Source: Dyadobacter sp. CY312
GTDB lineage: Bacteria; Bacteroidota; Bacteroidia; Cytophagales; Spirosomataceae
Assembly: GCF_021390535.1 (NCBI RefSeq)
Contig: NZ_JAJUXG010000001.1
Location: 1 to 64,000, forward strand
Length of the DNA: 64,000 nucleotides
Direction: 5' to 3'
Made by a program: the position numbers and the translations under genes. The notes under the pieces were generated by a model, which searched no databases, was not told the origin of the DNA, and was given only the letters and a program-made list of their open reading frames with translations. Positions 53,364 to 63,254 of this stretch are shown here, one piece after another. Each line of letters opens with the position of its first letter. Position 1 is the stretch's first letter.

Positions 53364-54017
53364 ATGAGAATAACTTTCACCTGTGTGTTGCTTCTTTTTT
53401 ATTTATCCTCCAGTGCCCAAACTTTTGTCTCGGACAGTTCTTCATCGAAAGCTGGTAAATATTTAAAAGAAAATTTGGCTTTTAAAGTTGGCGGAGCAGT
53501 AAGTTCTTTCGCACATAATGGCGGAATTGAGGCGCCAGTTCCAGGTAGCAAATCGCTGATTTCCTGGCATGCCGGTCTTGTAATGGATATGTTTCGCAAA
53601 AAACATTATCAAACCAGGGTGGAGCTTTCGTATATAACCAAAGGTGCCAGGGAGACATTTGGAAACGATCGGATTGAGATCGAAAGTGTGAACAAGCTAC
53701 AATATATACAGCTCAGCATATTACCCCTGATCCTGAAAACGAATCTGGGAAAAGTTAGTCCTTACATTGGTTTAGGTGGATATTATGCCCAGAGAGTAGG
53801 AATTAAATCTAAATGGAAACCAGGTGCTGAATGGGAAGACGATGCCATTGCAGCCGGTAATCTTGACAAGAAAAATGATGTCGGTTACTCCGTATCAGTT
53901 GGCGTGTATGTCAGGAAAAAATCGTTCGCGGAGCTCCGTTACGATGGTGGTTTGAACGCTGTGTCGTCGACTTCGAACATCAAAAACCGTACTCTTACTC
54001 TATCCATCGCCCTATAA
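53364..54017 (+). CDS. PorT-like outer-membrane beta-barrel protein
   Basis: This 217-residue protein has a signal peptide (MRITFTCVLLLFYLSSSAQ). The body alternates short strands and ends in an aromatic-free but hydrophobic strand (NRTLTLSIAL). LISWHAGLVMDMFRKKHYQT and ISPYIGLGGYYAQRVG-type strands (KVSPYIGLGGYYAQR) follow the PorT/OMP_b-brl_2 layout seen in Bacteroidota. The function is unknown. The M43-like lipoprotein gene follows 66 bases later on the same strand. Confidence 0.75.
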   Translation: MRITFTCVLLLFYLSSSAQTFVSDSSSSKAGKYLKENLAFKVGGAVSSFAHNGGIEAPVPGSKSLISWHAGLVMDMFRKKHYQTRVELSYITKGARETFGNDRIEIESVNKLQYIQLSILPLILKTNLGKVSPYIGLGGYYAQRVGIKSKWKPGAEWEDDAIAAGNLDKKNDVGYSVSVGVYVRKKSFAELRYDGGLNAVSSTSNIKNRTLTLSIAL

Positions 54018-54083
54018 CTATCACGCGCTCCTGGTCTTGCATAAACCAATGCTTACAATCCGGACGTACGAAATTCATCATCA

Positions 54084-55625
54084 ATGAAAGCTAATTTTCG
54101 AATAACTCATTTCTTATTTTGCCTTACTTTTCTTTCTGTTTTCCTGGCAGGCTGCGATAAAAATAACCTTTTGCCGGTTGATGACTATTATCGGTTTGAT
54201 AAACTCAACAGGTTGCAAATGAGCAAACTGAATGAAGTAAATTATTTTCTCGGCTTCGACACGCAGGCAATCCCATTATCGGCAGTTGCTTATCAGCTGG
54301 GAGGTACACAGGTTAAGACACCGAACCAGACCATCAGTTATTATGCCAATGGTGAGAAGCTGGCGGGAGAGTCATTTTTGCCAACTCAGGCGGGTACTTT
54401 CAATCTGATTGGCAAGTTAGCCGACGCGGTGAGCGATACAGTTAAGGTCAACGTTTGGGATCCCGCAACTTTATCAATCGTCATCACGGCTGTGGATTCT
54501 GATAGCGAAATTTTATCCAATGGTACCGATTCGGTAGAGTTTGGGATTGAGCTACGCCATGGCGACGACGTTATTGAAGGTGATTTTCCCATTGTTTTAT
54601 TTGTAAATGAAGTGCAAACCGGCAGTATTTTCACTACCAGAACACCGGGCAACTACACATTTGTTGCCAAAGGTTTTGGACTGACTAGCAACGCAATTAC
54701 CATTAAGTCGGTTACGTTGCCAACTTACCCGCTGGTAAGGATGCCAGTCATTTTTCATGAAGTGAACCGTACAACGCTCACAGCTGCCAAAATAAAAGAA
54801 CTGACTGATGGAATGACCAAGGCTTACCGAAATACGCTTAATAACGCCAATGCGGTCAAAGATGCTAATTCGGCAGATATTTTCATTGAATTTTATCCAA
54901 TGACAACCGGACCGGACGGTACTCAGCTTGCGACTCCGGGGCTGGAAAGAGTAACCTCAACCAATGTGAACTTTACACAAGAGGAAACATTCTCGGACGC
55001 ATTTAATCATTTCTGGAACCCCGATCAGGTTATTAATGTATGGGTTTATCCGAACATTCAGGGAGGTTACGCCAATTCTTCCTGGGCCTATTATCCCTAT
55101 GTAACGGTTCCGTTGGTTGGAGTGGGTAGCGCAACCAAGGGCGAACAACCATTTTTACCGTTTGGTATATTCTTGAATGCCAATCACCTGGTAGACCAAA
55201 ATACCGACGAAATTCTTGCGCATGAAGCGGGTCACATGCTCGGACTTGCACATGTGTTTGACGGGGATGGAAGTGAATTTAATAATTGCTCAACTGAGGA
55301 TCCGGATTATTGCTCGGATACACCATATTACGACCGCAACGCATATGGGCGGAATATGCCAAGTGTTTATGCACAGAGATTCAACAGGTCGGCGTGCAAT
55401 GGTGGGCAATATGTAGCCACCAATTTTATGGACTATTATTATTGTTACAGCAACTCCTTTACTGTTCAGCAATCCAGACGGGTTAGACATTCTATCAACT
55501 ATGCATTGTGGTTGCCTACAGCCTTTAATGGTTTCCAGAGTGGACGAAGAAGCAGCACACTTTCATTGGTAGAAAAACCTGCAAACTTGAAATACATCAA
55601 ACCGGTGGTATGTAAAATGCCCTGA
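54084..55625 (+). CDS. pappalysin-like (M43-type) metalloprotease lipoprotein
   Basis: The protein has 513 residues. Lipoprotein signal MKANFRITHFLFCLTFLSVF with LAGC. Residues about 40-210 contain two Ig-like segments (TIKS, VNEVQTGSIF). The catalytic domain has HEAGHMLGLAH, the zinc motif HExxHxxGxxH, and a Met-turn-like ATNFMDYYYCY with nearby cysteines, as in M43 pappalysins. Surface-anchored, it would cut proteins outside or at the outer membrane. A strong terminator follows. It is separate from the T9SS zincin at the left end of the window. Confidence 0.83.
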   Translation: MKANFRITHFLFCLTFLSVFLAGCDKNNLLPVDDYYRFDKLNRLQMSKLNEVNYFLGFDTQAIPLSAVAYQLGGTQVKTPNQTISYYANGEKLAGESFLPTQAGTFNLIGKLADAVSDTVKVNVWDPATLSIVITAVDSDSEILSNGTDSVEFGIELRHGDDVIEGDFPIVLFVNEVQTGSIFTTRTPGNYTFVAKGFGLTSNAITIKSVTLPTYPLVRMPVIFHEVNRTTLTAAKIKELTDGMTKAYRNTLNNANAVKDANSADIFIEFYPMTTGPDGTQLATPGLERVTSTNVNFTQEETFSDAFNHFWNPDQVINVWVYPNIQGGYANSSWAYYPYVTVPLVGVGSATKGEQPFLPFGIFLNANHLVDQNTDEILAHEAGHMLGLAHVFDGDGSEFNNCSTEDPDYCSDTPYYDRNAYGRNMPSVYAQRFNRSACNGGQYVATNFMDYYYCYSNSFTVQQSRRVRHSINYALWLPTAFNGFQSGRRSSTLSLVEKPANLKYIKPVVCKMP

Positions 55626-55674
55626 TCAGGAGAAATAAACGTTTTTTCTATTCTGAACGAGACTATTGTAAAAC

Positions 55675-55712
55675 AAAAAGACGAAGTGGAAATGAATCCG
55701 CTTCGTCTTTTT
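55675..55712. terminator. bidirectional terminator after the M43-type protease
   Basis: AAAAAGACGAAG (55675-55686) pairs perfectly with CTTCGTCTTTTT (55701-55712) around a 14-base loop, with extra base pairs TGG/CCG near the top. Confidence 0.85.
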
Positions 55713-55872
55713 GCTTTAACATAATAACAAGGTCTCGCTTCTTTTATAACACGTCAGGAGCTGACTATCAAATATTGTCTACTGTTGACTATTGACTGTG
55801 GAGGTTAACTATCGACTCACGATCAACTTCCAGACCTGTTCACTTTAAACTCCTGACTGTTAACTTACAAAC

Positions 55873-58527
55873 CTACTTCTTCTGTTCGAAAAGGAATGTA
55901 ATCAGCGATGCCAGTTCTTCGTACGACAATGAGTTGGCCAGGCCAGGAGGCATCATGGATGTTTCCAGTTCTTCACGGGAAATGATGTCTTTTACCTTGA
56001 TGGTGGTAACCTGTCCTGTAATGTCACGAAGTACCAGTTTGTCGGCAGATTCCTCCGTTACAAAACCCATATAACTCTTGTCTCCTTTGGCATTGATCAG
56101 TACCGATGCAAAACCTTGTGATATAGATGCATTTGGTTTCAGGATTGATTCTGCGATTTGCTCGCGGTTCATGATCGATCCAATCTGTCCCATAAAAGGT
56201 CCTTTCATCGTTTCACCCTTGCTGATGCTGTGGCAGGCGATGCAACCTTGTTGGGTGAACAATTCTTTACCCAGTGAAGCCTTGCCAGGAATTTTAGCCA
56301 TCGCCAGCATTACATCTTCAATAGACGATTCGCCAACTTGTCCTTTTTTATTTCTAATCTTTTCAAGATCTACTTTCACTTCTTCTTTTGCAGCAACAAC
56401 TTCATCACCACCAAACTCGGTGATCTCCATCCGGTGTTTGTTGTTCAGATCTGCATAAAATTGCTTACCTGCTGCATCAGCTTTGTTCCATTCCTGCATC
56501 AAAATCTCTTTAATGGCAGGAGACGATTCCCATGTGATGGCTTTGTAATACGGGCCATGGGTATCCGGGCGCGTACTCCACCACCAGGATCCATCGTAAT
56601 CTGCTTCTTTTTTATAAAGGCGGGACAATGTAGTCAATATCTCAGCTTTCAATTTTGGCTCGGTTGCTTTTGAATAGGCTGCGATCAAACCCTTCACAGC
56701 TTTGTCGTCGTGCATATAACGCAACGCCCAAAGTGCCAAAGTCGAATTTTCAGTTCCAATTGCATTCACACAAGCGTCTACTGCATTCAGGCTAACCAAT
56801 GCACGTACCGCAATGTGCGGCGCAATGATCGACTGATTTGGTGTGGCGTGTGGACCTTCGGTTCCTTTTGCAGGTGCTACAAATGACGCCGGAACTTTGG
56901 TTGCAAGTAAAGCCTGAGCTGCCTCCGAGCGTCCGATACGTCCCAATGCAACTGTTGCAGCAATCCTGACACGAGGAGAAGCATCGGTAAGTGCTTTCAG
57001 GAATGGCTCAATTGAGAGGTTTTTAGCAATGTCTTTTCTGTCTGCGAGCACACGCAAAGCAAGTTCACGCATGTTATCGTCAGAAACAAGTTTAAGGATA
57101 TTGGCATTTCCTGATTCGCCCGCAATTTGTGCATAGGTGAACAAGCCGGCAGCACGTGCATACAATGGAAGTTTGGTATCAGCAGCTACTTTCCATACAG
57201 CGGATGAAGTCGTCTTTGCAGGACGAACCAGCAATTCCTGCTGAGCTGCAAGTCGGGCAACACCGCTTCCGGACTTCAATATAGTCACAAGCTGTTTTAC
57301 TGAGGCTTTTTTTACATCCGCGAAAGCTTTGTAGGTCCAATCCTGAGGAACTGCGCGAACAACAAATCCCTTGGCGTCACTACCTGAGTAACCTGCTCCG
57401 TCCCAGGCCGAAAGGTATGCACGTCCTGATGCATCTACGTCAATATCAGTAACCTGAGCAAGTTTGATAAAATCTTCTTCCTTTTGGGTAAAACTTGGTC
57501 CGTCCGGTGTCACGCGGTGAATGTATAACTGGTTTCTTCCCCAGTCAGCCATCATTGGAACGTTGTTGTATTTCGCAGGCCAGGTGTCATCATCCATGAA
57601 CAAAGCACCCGTTCCCGATCCACCACCGAGGTCAACAAGTGCAGGAATGATCTCTTCTGTAAAATGTTTGAAAAGAACCGGGTATCCGTATTCACCAGAC
57701 TGTATCTGATTGCTGAAACGAATGTTCCATCCGCCGCCATCATTGGTGTTCCCGCGTGTGAAAATGTTCATGTACGGGTCAATTGCCACGTCGTAAATGT
57801 TACGCATTCCGTGGGTATATACTTCCATTTCCGTTCCGTCAGGTCTCACGCGAACAATTCCTCCGCCAAGCTGGGTTAATTTTTTGCCGGATCTGTCAGT
57901 AGCGCCGTGGAAACCAAAATCACCTACTGCAATGTAAATCCATCCGTCGATACCCATGCGAATACCGTTGGTAGCATGGTCGGTTCCTCTTGACTGGATG
58001 AATTTAGGGGAGCTGATATTTTGAATCAGAGGCTTGGAAGGTCCGTCAGCGATACCGTCGCCATCTTTATCTTCAAATACCACAAGGTCCATTCCGGTAG
58101 CAATACCAGTTTCTTTGGAAAATGTCGTGTGCAGAACAAACACCTGATCGCGGTTGGCAATAATTCCTCTTGGGTTGTCAACAATAGCGAAAGTAGTATG
58201 CTTGTCCACTTTGCCATCATTATTGCTGTCTACCAGCTTTAAGATTTTTCCTTTTCCCATCTCTTTTCCAAGAGAACCCATCATATCAATTCCTACAAAA
58301 ACTTCACCGGTAGCAGCTACTGCAAGACAGGAGGGACTTGGGGTTAACGAAGGGCCTGTAAAATTAGTGATTTTGAGCTCTGCGGGCCAGCTGGCTGCAT
58401 TGGGTAAGGAGTCTGCCTTGGTTTGCACAAGGTAGGTTTGCCTGTTATCTGCCGATTGTTTTTTTGTTGGATTGATCCAGAATAAAAACAGAAGCACAGA
58501 AAAAAGGCTTAATGTAATTTTTAACAT
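55873..58527 (-). CDS. PVC-type haem-binding dehydrogenase with HEAT repeats
   Basis: This 884-residue exported protein has a signal anchor (ITLSLFSVLLFLFWINP). The first part (about 45-400) is a beta-propeller of the glucose/sorbosone dehydrogenase type (YIAVGDFGFHGATDRSGK, THGMRNIYDVAIDPYMNIFT). Then come HEAT-like helices with PRVRIAATVALGRIGRSEAA (about 430-640) and a C-terminal cytochrome c with QQGCIACHSISKGETMKGPF and a Met-rich loop that may supply the axial ligand. Such PVC-type proteins are linked to sugar oxidation. A Gfo/Idh/MocA gene is divergently transcribed to the right. Confidence 0.85.
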   Translation of the reverse strand: MLKITLSLFSVLLFLFWINPTKKQSADNRQTYLVQTKADSLPNAASWPAELKITNFTGPSLTPSPSCLAVAATGEVFVGIDMMGSLGKEMGKGKILKLVDSNNDGKVDKHTTFAIVDNPRGIIANRDQVFVLHTTFSKETGIATGMDLVVFEDKDGDGIADGPSKPLIQNISSPKFIQSRGTDHATNGIRMGIDGWIYIAVGDFGFHGATDRSGKKLTQLGGGIVRVRPDGTEMEVYTHGMRNIYDVAIDPYMNIFTRGNTNDGGGWNIRFSNQIQSGEYGYPVLFKHFTEEIIPALVDLGGGSGTGALFMDDDTWPAKYNNVPMMADWGRNQLYIHRVTPDGPSFTQKEEDFIKLAQVTDIDVDASGRAYLSAWDGAGYSGSDAKGFVVRAVPQDWTYKAFADVKKASVKQLVTILKSGSGVARLAAQQELLVRPAKTTSSAVWKVAADTKLPLYARAAGLFTYAQIAGESGNANILKLVSDDNMRELALRVLADRKDIAKNLSIEPFLKALTDASPRVRIAATVALGRIGRSEAAQALLATKVPASFVAPAKGTEGPHATPNQSIIAPHIAVRALVSLNAVDACVNAIGTENSTLALWALRYMHDDKAVKGLIAAYSKATEPKLKAEILTTLSRLYKKEADYDGSWWWSTRPDTHGPYYKAITWESSPAIKEILMQEWNKADAAGKQFYADLNNKHRMEITEFGGDEVVAAKEEVKVDLEKIRNKKGQVGESSIEDVMLAMAKIPGKASLGKELFTQQGCIACHSISKGETMKGPFMGQIGSIMNREQIAESILKPNASISQGFASVLINAKGDKSYMGFVTEESADKLVLRDITGQVTTIKVKDIISREELETSMMPPGLANSLSYEELASLITFLFEQKK

Positions 58528-58914
58528 ACGGTGAAAATATTAAGGGATAATAATGGGTTAAAGCGGTCAATGCAAACGATTGCAAGTAGACTTGTTGCCC
58601 GGAAATTGCGATAATGCGCAAAAATAGCAGGTAAAAGTTAAAACGGGACTTGTTCCGGCGGCAATAAGTACGGTTTATTTCAAAATATCATTCAAACACC
58701 ATTTGTTTTTGAAAATGTCCTATATGTCACCGCGAGTGAAAATTTCCAAGGTCTTTCAAATCGGCGAAATACACATGGATACAAAAAAGCATGTGACAAT
58801 CGGATGTTTACGTTGTCAGGGAGAGAGCAGGGAATGTGTGTCATGCTATTATTTATATGTATGATTATATCTTTCCCCAATCCAGCTTATTACAAGGCAA
58901 ACATTATCCGTAAC
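58528..58914. other. 387-bp divergent spacer
   Basis: Between the haem dehydrogenase and the Gfo/Idh/MocA gene. An open frame from 58804 runs through it in phase with the latter but looks non-coding. No promoter, repeat or hairpin is clear. Confidence 0.4.
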
Positions 58915-60087
58915 ATGAAAGAATCACAAGAGAATCGTCGTAATTTCCTTAAAAACTCCGTTGGCACAGCGGCGGGACTGTTTATGCTTCCCATTATTCC
59001 CGGTCAGGCCTTAGCAGCAGACAGCATTACGGAGCCGGTGGAAGATACAAATACAGTGACGCCGGTCGCTGCGGGCCGCATCAAATTTTCTGTCATAGGA
59101 ATGAACCACGGACATATTTACGGGCAAGTGGAAGCTGTGACCAGGGGTGGGGGTGAACTGGTTTCGTTTTATGCAAAGGAGGCCGATCTGGCCGCTGCAT
59201 TTGCAAAGCGTTATCCCAATGCAAAACAGGCAGCAAGTGAGCAGGAAATTCTGAATGACAAATCCATACAGCTCGTGCTCAGCTCGGCTATCCCGGATGA
59301 GCGGGCACCGATTGGCATTCGCGTTATGAAAAGTGGAAAGGATTACATGGCTGATAAGCCGGGAATCACTTCACTGGAACAGCTTGCTCAGGTAAGGAAA
59401 GTACAGAAAGAGACGAAGCGCATCTATTCGATCATGTACGGCGAACGGATGGAAAACAGGGCAACTGTGAAAGCAGGTGAACTTGTTCAGGCAGGTGCCA
59501 TCGGAAAGGTAATTCAAACCATCGGTCTGGGGCCGCATCGCATCAGTGCCAATTCCAGGCCAGAGTGGTTCTGGGATAAAAAAAGATTCGGCGGTATCAT
59601 CTGCGATATAGCTTCCCACCAGTTTGATCAGTTTTTATTTTTTACCGGGTCTAAAAAGGCGGAGATTGTCGCTTCTCAGGTTGGCAATGTCAGCCACCCG
59701 CAATATCCGCAGTTCGAAGACTTTGGTGATACCATGTTACGCGGAGACGGTGGAGCCGGGTATATCCGTGTTGACTGGTTTACACCTGACGGGCTTAAAA
59801 GCTGGGGAGACGGACGTCTCACTATTTTAGGGACCGAGGGTTTTATCGAAATAAGGAAAAATGTAGACATTGCCGGGCGTGATGGTGGAAATCACTTGTT
59901 TTTGGTTAATAACAAAGAAACCCAGTACGTAGATTGCAGTAAAACCGAGCTGCCCTATGGAAGACAGCTTGTGGACGATGTGCTCAACAGAACCGAAACA
60001 GCGATGACGCAGGAGCATTGTTTCCTCGCAACAGAACTGGCACTGAAGGCGCAGAAGAATGCGCAGAATGTGAAAAGTGTTAAGTGA
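58915..60087 (+). CDS. Tat-exported Gfo/Idh/MocA-family oxidoreductase
   Basis: The protein has 390 residues. The start at 58915 begins a twin-arginine signal (NRRNFLKNSVGTAAGLFML). The NAD(P)-binding region starts with IKFSVIGMNHGHIYGQVEAV, less strict than GxGxxG because it reads GMNHGH, and the EKP-type motif is replaced by MADKPGITSLEQLAQ (the usual DKP). It has the C-terminal beta sheet domain with GGIICDIASHQFDQFLF. It would act on sugars in the periplasm with bound cofactor, as in related Bacteroidota and Planctomycetes systems. The substrate is unknown. Confidence 0.83.
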   Translation: MKESQENRRNFLKNSVGTAAGLFMLPIIPGQALAADSITEPVEDTNTVTPVAAGRIKFSVIGMNHGHIYGQVEAVTRGGGELVSFYAKEADLAAAFAKRYPNAKQAASEQEILNDKSIQLVLSSAIPDERAPIGIRVMKSGKDYMADKPGITSLEQLAQVRKVQKETKRIYSIMYGERMENRATVKAGELVQAGAIGKVIQTIGLGPHRISANSRPEWFWDKKRFGGIICDIASHQFDQFLFFTGSKKAEIVASQVGNVSHPQYPQFEDFGDTMLRGDGGAGYIRVDWFTPDGLKSWGDGRLTILGTEGFIEIRKNVDIAGRDGGNHLFLVNNKETQYVDCSKTELPYGRQLVDDVLNRTETAMTQEHCFLATELALKAQKNAQNVKSVK

Positions 60088-60301
60088 TCCGGAATATTAA
60101 GTTAACAGTTTCAAGTTTTCAGTATACAGGCTTTTGAATTCGATCAGTTGCTATTCGGAACATGAATAGGATTGTTAAAATTTGAGCCGATTAATTAGTC
60201 GAGAAAGTTTAAAGCAGTTGACAGAGTATTTCTGTCGGCTGCTTTTTAGGTAATTGGCACGGTTTTCTACGGAGCTTAGGTATCAACAAAAACGCGTCAA
60301 C

Positions 60302-60544
60302 ATGAAAAATCGTAATTATGAGCAACAGGCAAAGGATATTATTGCCGATATGAGAGAGATCATTGATGCCAAAGGTCTAAATCTTTCGGAGGCACTTGGC
60401 GATGCGGGTATTTCAGCAAAGGAGGTTGAACAAATCCTTTCAGGTAAGAAGCTTCCCGCACTCAATGAGTTTCTGGCGTTATGCGAGATTTCGGGGATCA
60501 CATTTAATCTGCCGTCGGTAGAAACGCCGAAAAACCCAATGTAA
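60302..60544 (+). CDS. small XRE-like helix-turn-helix protein
   Basis: This 80-residue protein starts MKNRNYEQQAKDIIADMREI and has LNLSEALGDAGISAKEVEQI followed by LSGKKLPALNEFLALCEIS, the helix-turn-helix and following helices of the lambda-repressor (XRE) family. The ATG at 60302 is chosen since the 16 upstream codons are unlike the family. It probably binds DNA as a dimer; its target is unknown. A terminator hairpin directly follows the stop. Confidence 0.7.
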   Translation: MKNRNYEQQAKDIIADMREIIDAKGLNLSEALGDAGISAKEVEQILSGKKLPALNEFLALCEISGITFNLPSVETPKNPM

Positions 60545-60562
60545 CCGAAACTTCGGTTTTTT
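60543..60562 (+). terminator. terminator of the HTH gene
   Basis: AACCGAA (60543-60549) and TTCGGTT (60552-60558) form a short stem followed by a T-run. It begins in the stop codon of the HTH gene and ends where the topB stop begins. Confidence 0.6.
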
Positions 60563-62682
60563 TATTCAACTTCAAAATTGAAATCGCCATTCATAACCAG
60601 TTTGGCATTTACCGGTTCCGGGTTTCCCGGAATCATCAGACCTTTGAGCTTAGCCGTTTTACCTTTGCTCAAAAGGTCGTATACGTTTTTGTCATTTAGT
60701 TTTTTGCCAAGAAATTCAAAGGGGATTTTGAAGCCGCAAGCCTGAAAATTGGCACAACCGTAAGCTGTGCGGCCTTTTTTGAGCAAATGTTCCTTACACT
60801 TGGGGCAGGTTAGCGTTTCAATGGAAATCTCCTCCTTGGGTTCTCTTGGCTTAGCTTCCTTTTTGACCTTTTCTTCTTTCACTTCCACCTTCTCCTCTGC
60901 AATGGATATCATGCGGCCCGTGTTCATTTTTACTTCACGCGTCAAATCCACCACCATTTGGATCAGTTCCTGCTTAAAGGTTTCCATGGAGTATTCTCCT
61001 TTCTCGATCAAGCGTAGTTTTCTTTCCCAGGTTCCGGTGAGCTCAGCGCTTTTGAGTAGCTCGTTGCTAATCGTGTCAATAAGATCCATCCCTGTCTGCG
61101 TAGCGAACAGGTTTTTCTTTTTCTTTTCAATATAATTTCTTTTGAAAAGCGTTTCAATAATATTGGCTCGTGTAGATGGGCGACCTATGCCGTTGTCTTT
61201 CAGCAGTTCGCGCATTTCTTCATCTTCCACCTGTCGTCCGGCAGTTTCCATAGCACGCAGTAGCGTCGCCTCAGTGTAGGGTTTTGGCGGTGTCGTTTTC
61301 CCCTGATGCACCCACGGTTCGTGCGGACCGGTTTCGCCTACTTCAAAGTTTGGCATTACCTTTTCTTCATCTGCCGCTTCCTTTTTGGCACTTGCGTCGT
61401 TTGCATAAATAATGCGCCAGCCGGGATCCAATATTTGTTTTCCCGTAGCCTTAAATTCTACCTGACCCACCATTCCTAAAACCGTGGTATTTGACACCTT
61501 ACATTCGGGATAGAAAGCCGCAAGGAATCTTCTGACAATCATATCATAAATGCGTTTCTCATCCTGGCTAACGTGCACCGGTAAAACGCCCGTCGGGATA
61601 ATCGCATGGTGATCGGTTACCTTCTTATCGTCAAATACTGCCTTTAATTTTGGAATAGGATTTTCCAGTATAGAAGCGGTGTACTGGCTGTAATAGGTCA
61701 GGTCGCGCATGATACCCTCAATCTTGGGATGAAGATCCTCCGACAAATAGGTTGTATCAACCCTCGGATAAGTCACAAACTTCTTCTCATAAAGATTCTG
61801 GATGTGTTTCAGTGTATCTTCTGCGGAGTAACCGTATTTTTTGTTTGCCTCTACTTGGAGGGAAGTCAAGTCAAATAGTTTAGGATTACCTTCTTTCGCT
61901 TCCTTCTTCTCAAACGAAGTAATCACGAACGGATGCTCCTGCAAATAGGCAAGGCCCTTGTTTGCCTTCTCTGCGTTCTTAATCCGGTCAATGTTGGCCG
62001 TGAATTCCGTTTCTCTATATATCGTTTTCAACTCCCAGTATTCTTCCGGAACGAATGCATTGATCTCCTTCTGTCGTGCAACGATCAGTGCCAGGGTAGG
62101 AGTCTGCACCCTGCCGATCGACAGGACTACCTTTCCCTGTCCAAACTTTTTTGTAAATAATCTGGTCGCGTTCATTCCCAGGAGCCAGTCGCCAATGGCG
62201 CGGGCACTGCCGGCAGCGTATAGGTTGTCGTATTGAGCGCTTTCTTTAAGTTTATCAAAACCTTCCTTAATGGCATGCTCAGTAAGGGACGAAATCCAGA
62301 GCCTTTTGATGGGAACGGCACATTTAGCCTTTAAAAGAACCCAGCGCTGGATCAGCTCACCTTCCTGGCCCGCGTCACCGCAATTGATCACTTCCTCTGA
62401 ATGCTGAACGAGATTTTCGATCACACCAAACTGTTTAAGAGCTCCGGCATTATCGATCAGCTTGATCCCAAAGCTGGATGGGATCATTGGGAGATCTTCA
62501 AGCCGCCAGGATTTCCAGCGTTCGGTGTAGTCGTGGGGTTCTTTAAGCGTGCAAAAGTGTCCGAATGTCCAGGTTACCTGGTATCCATTTCCTTCGTAAT
62601 AGCCGTCCCTGCGTTGGTTTGCACCCAAAACGGCAGCTATGTCTTTTGCAACACTTGGTTTTTCAGCAATACAAACTTTCAT
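60562..62682 (-). CDS. topB: DNA topoisomerase III
   Basis: This 706-residue type IA topoisomerase relaxes and decatenates DNA. It starts MKVCIAEKPSVAKDIAAVLG (toprim). The acidic motif reads NCGDAGQEGELIQRWV, where a classical enzyme has DPDREGE, so the second Asp is Gly, a variation also familiar from Bacteroidota enzymes. The catalytic Tyr lies in FVTYPRVDTTYLSEDL, with ARAIGDWLLGMNATRLF in the core, and a C-terminal CPKC...C zinc ribbon is present. A coiled, lysine/glutamate-rich linker precedes the ribbon. It is convergent with the HTH gene. Confidence 0.9.
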   Translation of the reverse strand: MKVCIAEKPSVAKDIAAVLGANQRRDGYYEGNGYQVTWTFGHFCTLKEPHDYTERWKSWRLEDLPMIPSSFGIKLIDNAGALKQFGVIENLVQHSEEVINCGDAGQEGELIQRWVLLKAKCAVPIKRLWISSLTEHAIKEGFDKLKESAQYDNLYAAGSARAIGDWLLGMNATRLFTKKFGQGKVVLSIGRVQTPTLALIVARQKEINAFVPEEYWELKTIYRETEFTANIDRIKNAEKANKGLAYLQEHPFVITSFEKKEAKEGNPKLFDLTSLQVEANKKYGYSAEDTLKHIQNLYEKKFVTYPRVDTTYLSEDLHPKIEGIMRDLTYYSQYTASILENPIPKLKAVFDDKKVTDHHAIIPTGVLPVHVSQDEKRIYDMIVRRFLAAFYPECKVSNTTVLGMVGQVEFKATGKQILDPGWRIIYANDASAKKEAADEEKVMPNFEVGETGPHEPWVHQGKTTPPKPYTEATLLRAMETAGRQVEDEEMRELLKDNGIGRPSTRANIIETLFKRNYIEKKKKNLFATQTGMDLIDTISNELLKSAELTGTWERKLRLIEKGEYSMETFKQELIQMVVDLTREVKMNTGRMISIAEEKVEVKEEKVKKEAKPREPKEEISIETLTCPKCKEHLLKKGRTAYGCANFQACGFKIPFEFLGKKLNDKNVYDLLSKGKTAKLKGLMIPGNPEPVNAKLVMNGDFNFEVE

Positions 62683-63254
62683 ACTCGGGCCTGCGAACCA
62701 ATTTGAAGTGGTTCAAATCAAAAATAATTACAAGGCAAAGTTTGTCATTTTTCCTGATATCGCAGCCGTAACTTTAACAGAAGTCCGGTCCCGAATGTTA
62801 GTAAAAACAAACATTCCTGTTTCAGGCAGCCTAAAAAACGGGTATCGAAAAAAAAAAATTAATTTTTTTTAAATTTTTTTATCTGTCATGATGCTCAGCC
62901 TAAGCAAATTGGGCAAAAAAGGCTATTGGTAAAGTCCATTCCAAATAATATTTGGTTTTGAGAACCAAGTAACGCATAATTGGCGTGCGGCTACATGAAG
63001 TGAGATAGAAGCAAAATCATGGGTGACATATTGCAAAATTTTCCAACGGACAAATATCGGGAAACACATAAGATTTCAAATTGAAATATTTGAATAGTAC
63101 TATTTATTATTGCTTGTTTTGGTTAAAATGGCGCATTCATATCGGAATATTATTCTGTAATTACTTGTGTGATGTGTTTGAAATCAGAATAATGTATTAC
63201 CTTTGTATCACAATTAGAAAGAACAATACGAAAGACACATAAATAAGAAGAACA
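62683..63254. other. 572-bp intergenic region with a pure A/T tract
   Basis: Between topB and the small secreted-peptide gene. Bases 62848-62881 contain only A and T in long runs, which could bend DNA. The promoter of the next gene lies at 63177-63205. Nothing else is apparent. Confidence 0.5.
63177..63205 (+). promoter_or_regulatory. promoter of the small secreted-protein gene
   Basis: TTTG (63177-63180), 17 bases, then TACCTTTG (63198-63205), an exact TAnnTTTG. Spacing is slightly shorter than the usual 19-21. The ATG is 50 bases further on. Confidence 0.6.

Noticed and set aside
58804..58914. N-terminal extension of the Gfo/Idh/MocA protein
   Set aside because: The Tat signal begins at 58915, and the upstream codons would bury it behind 37 unrelated residues.
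62848..62881. Replication origin or AT-rich unwinding element
   Set aside because: There is a pure A/T tract but no DnaA boxes, dnaA gene or other origin feature nearby.
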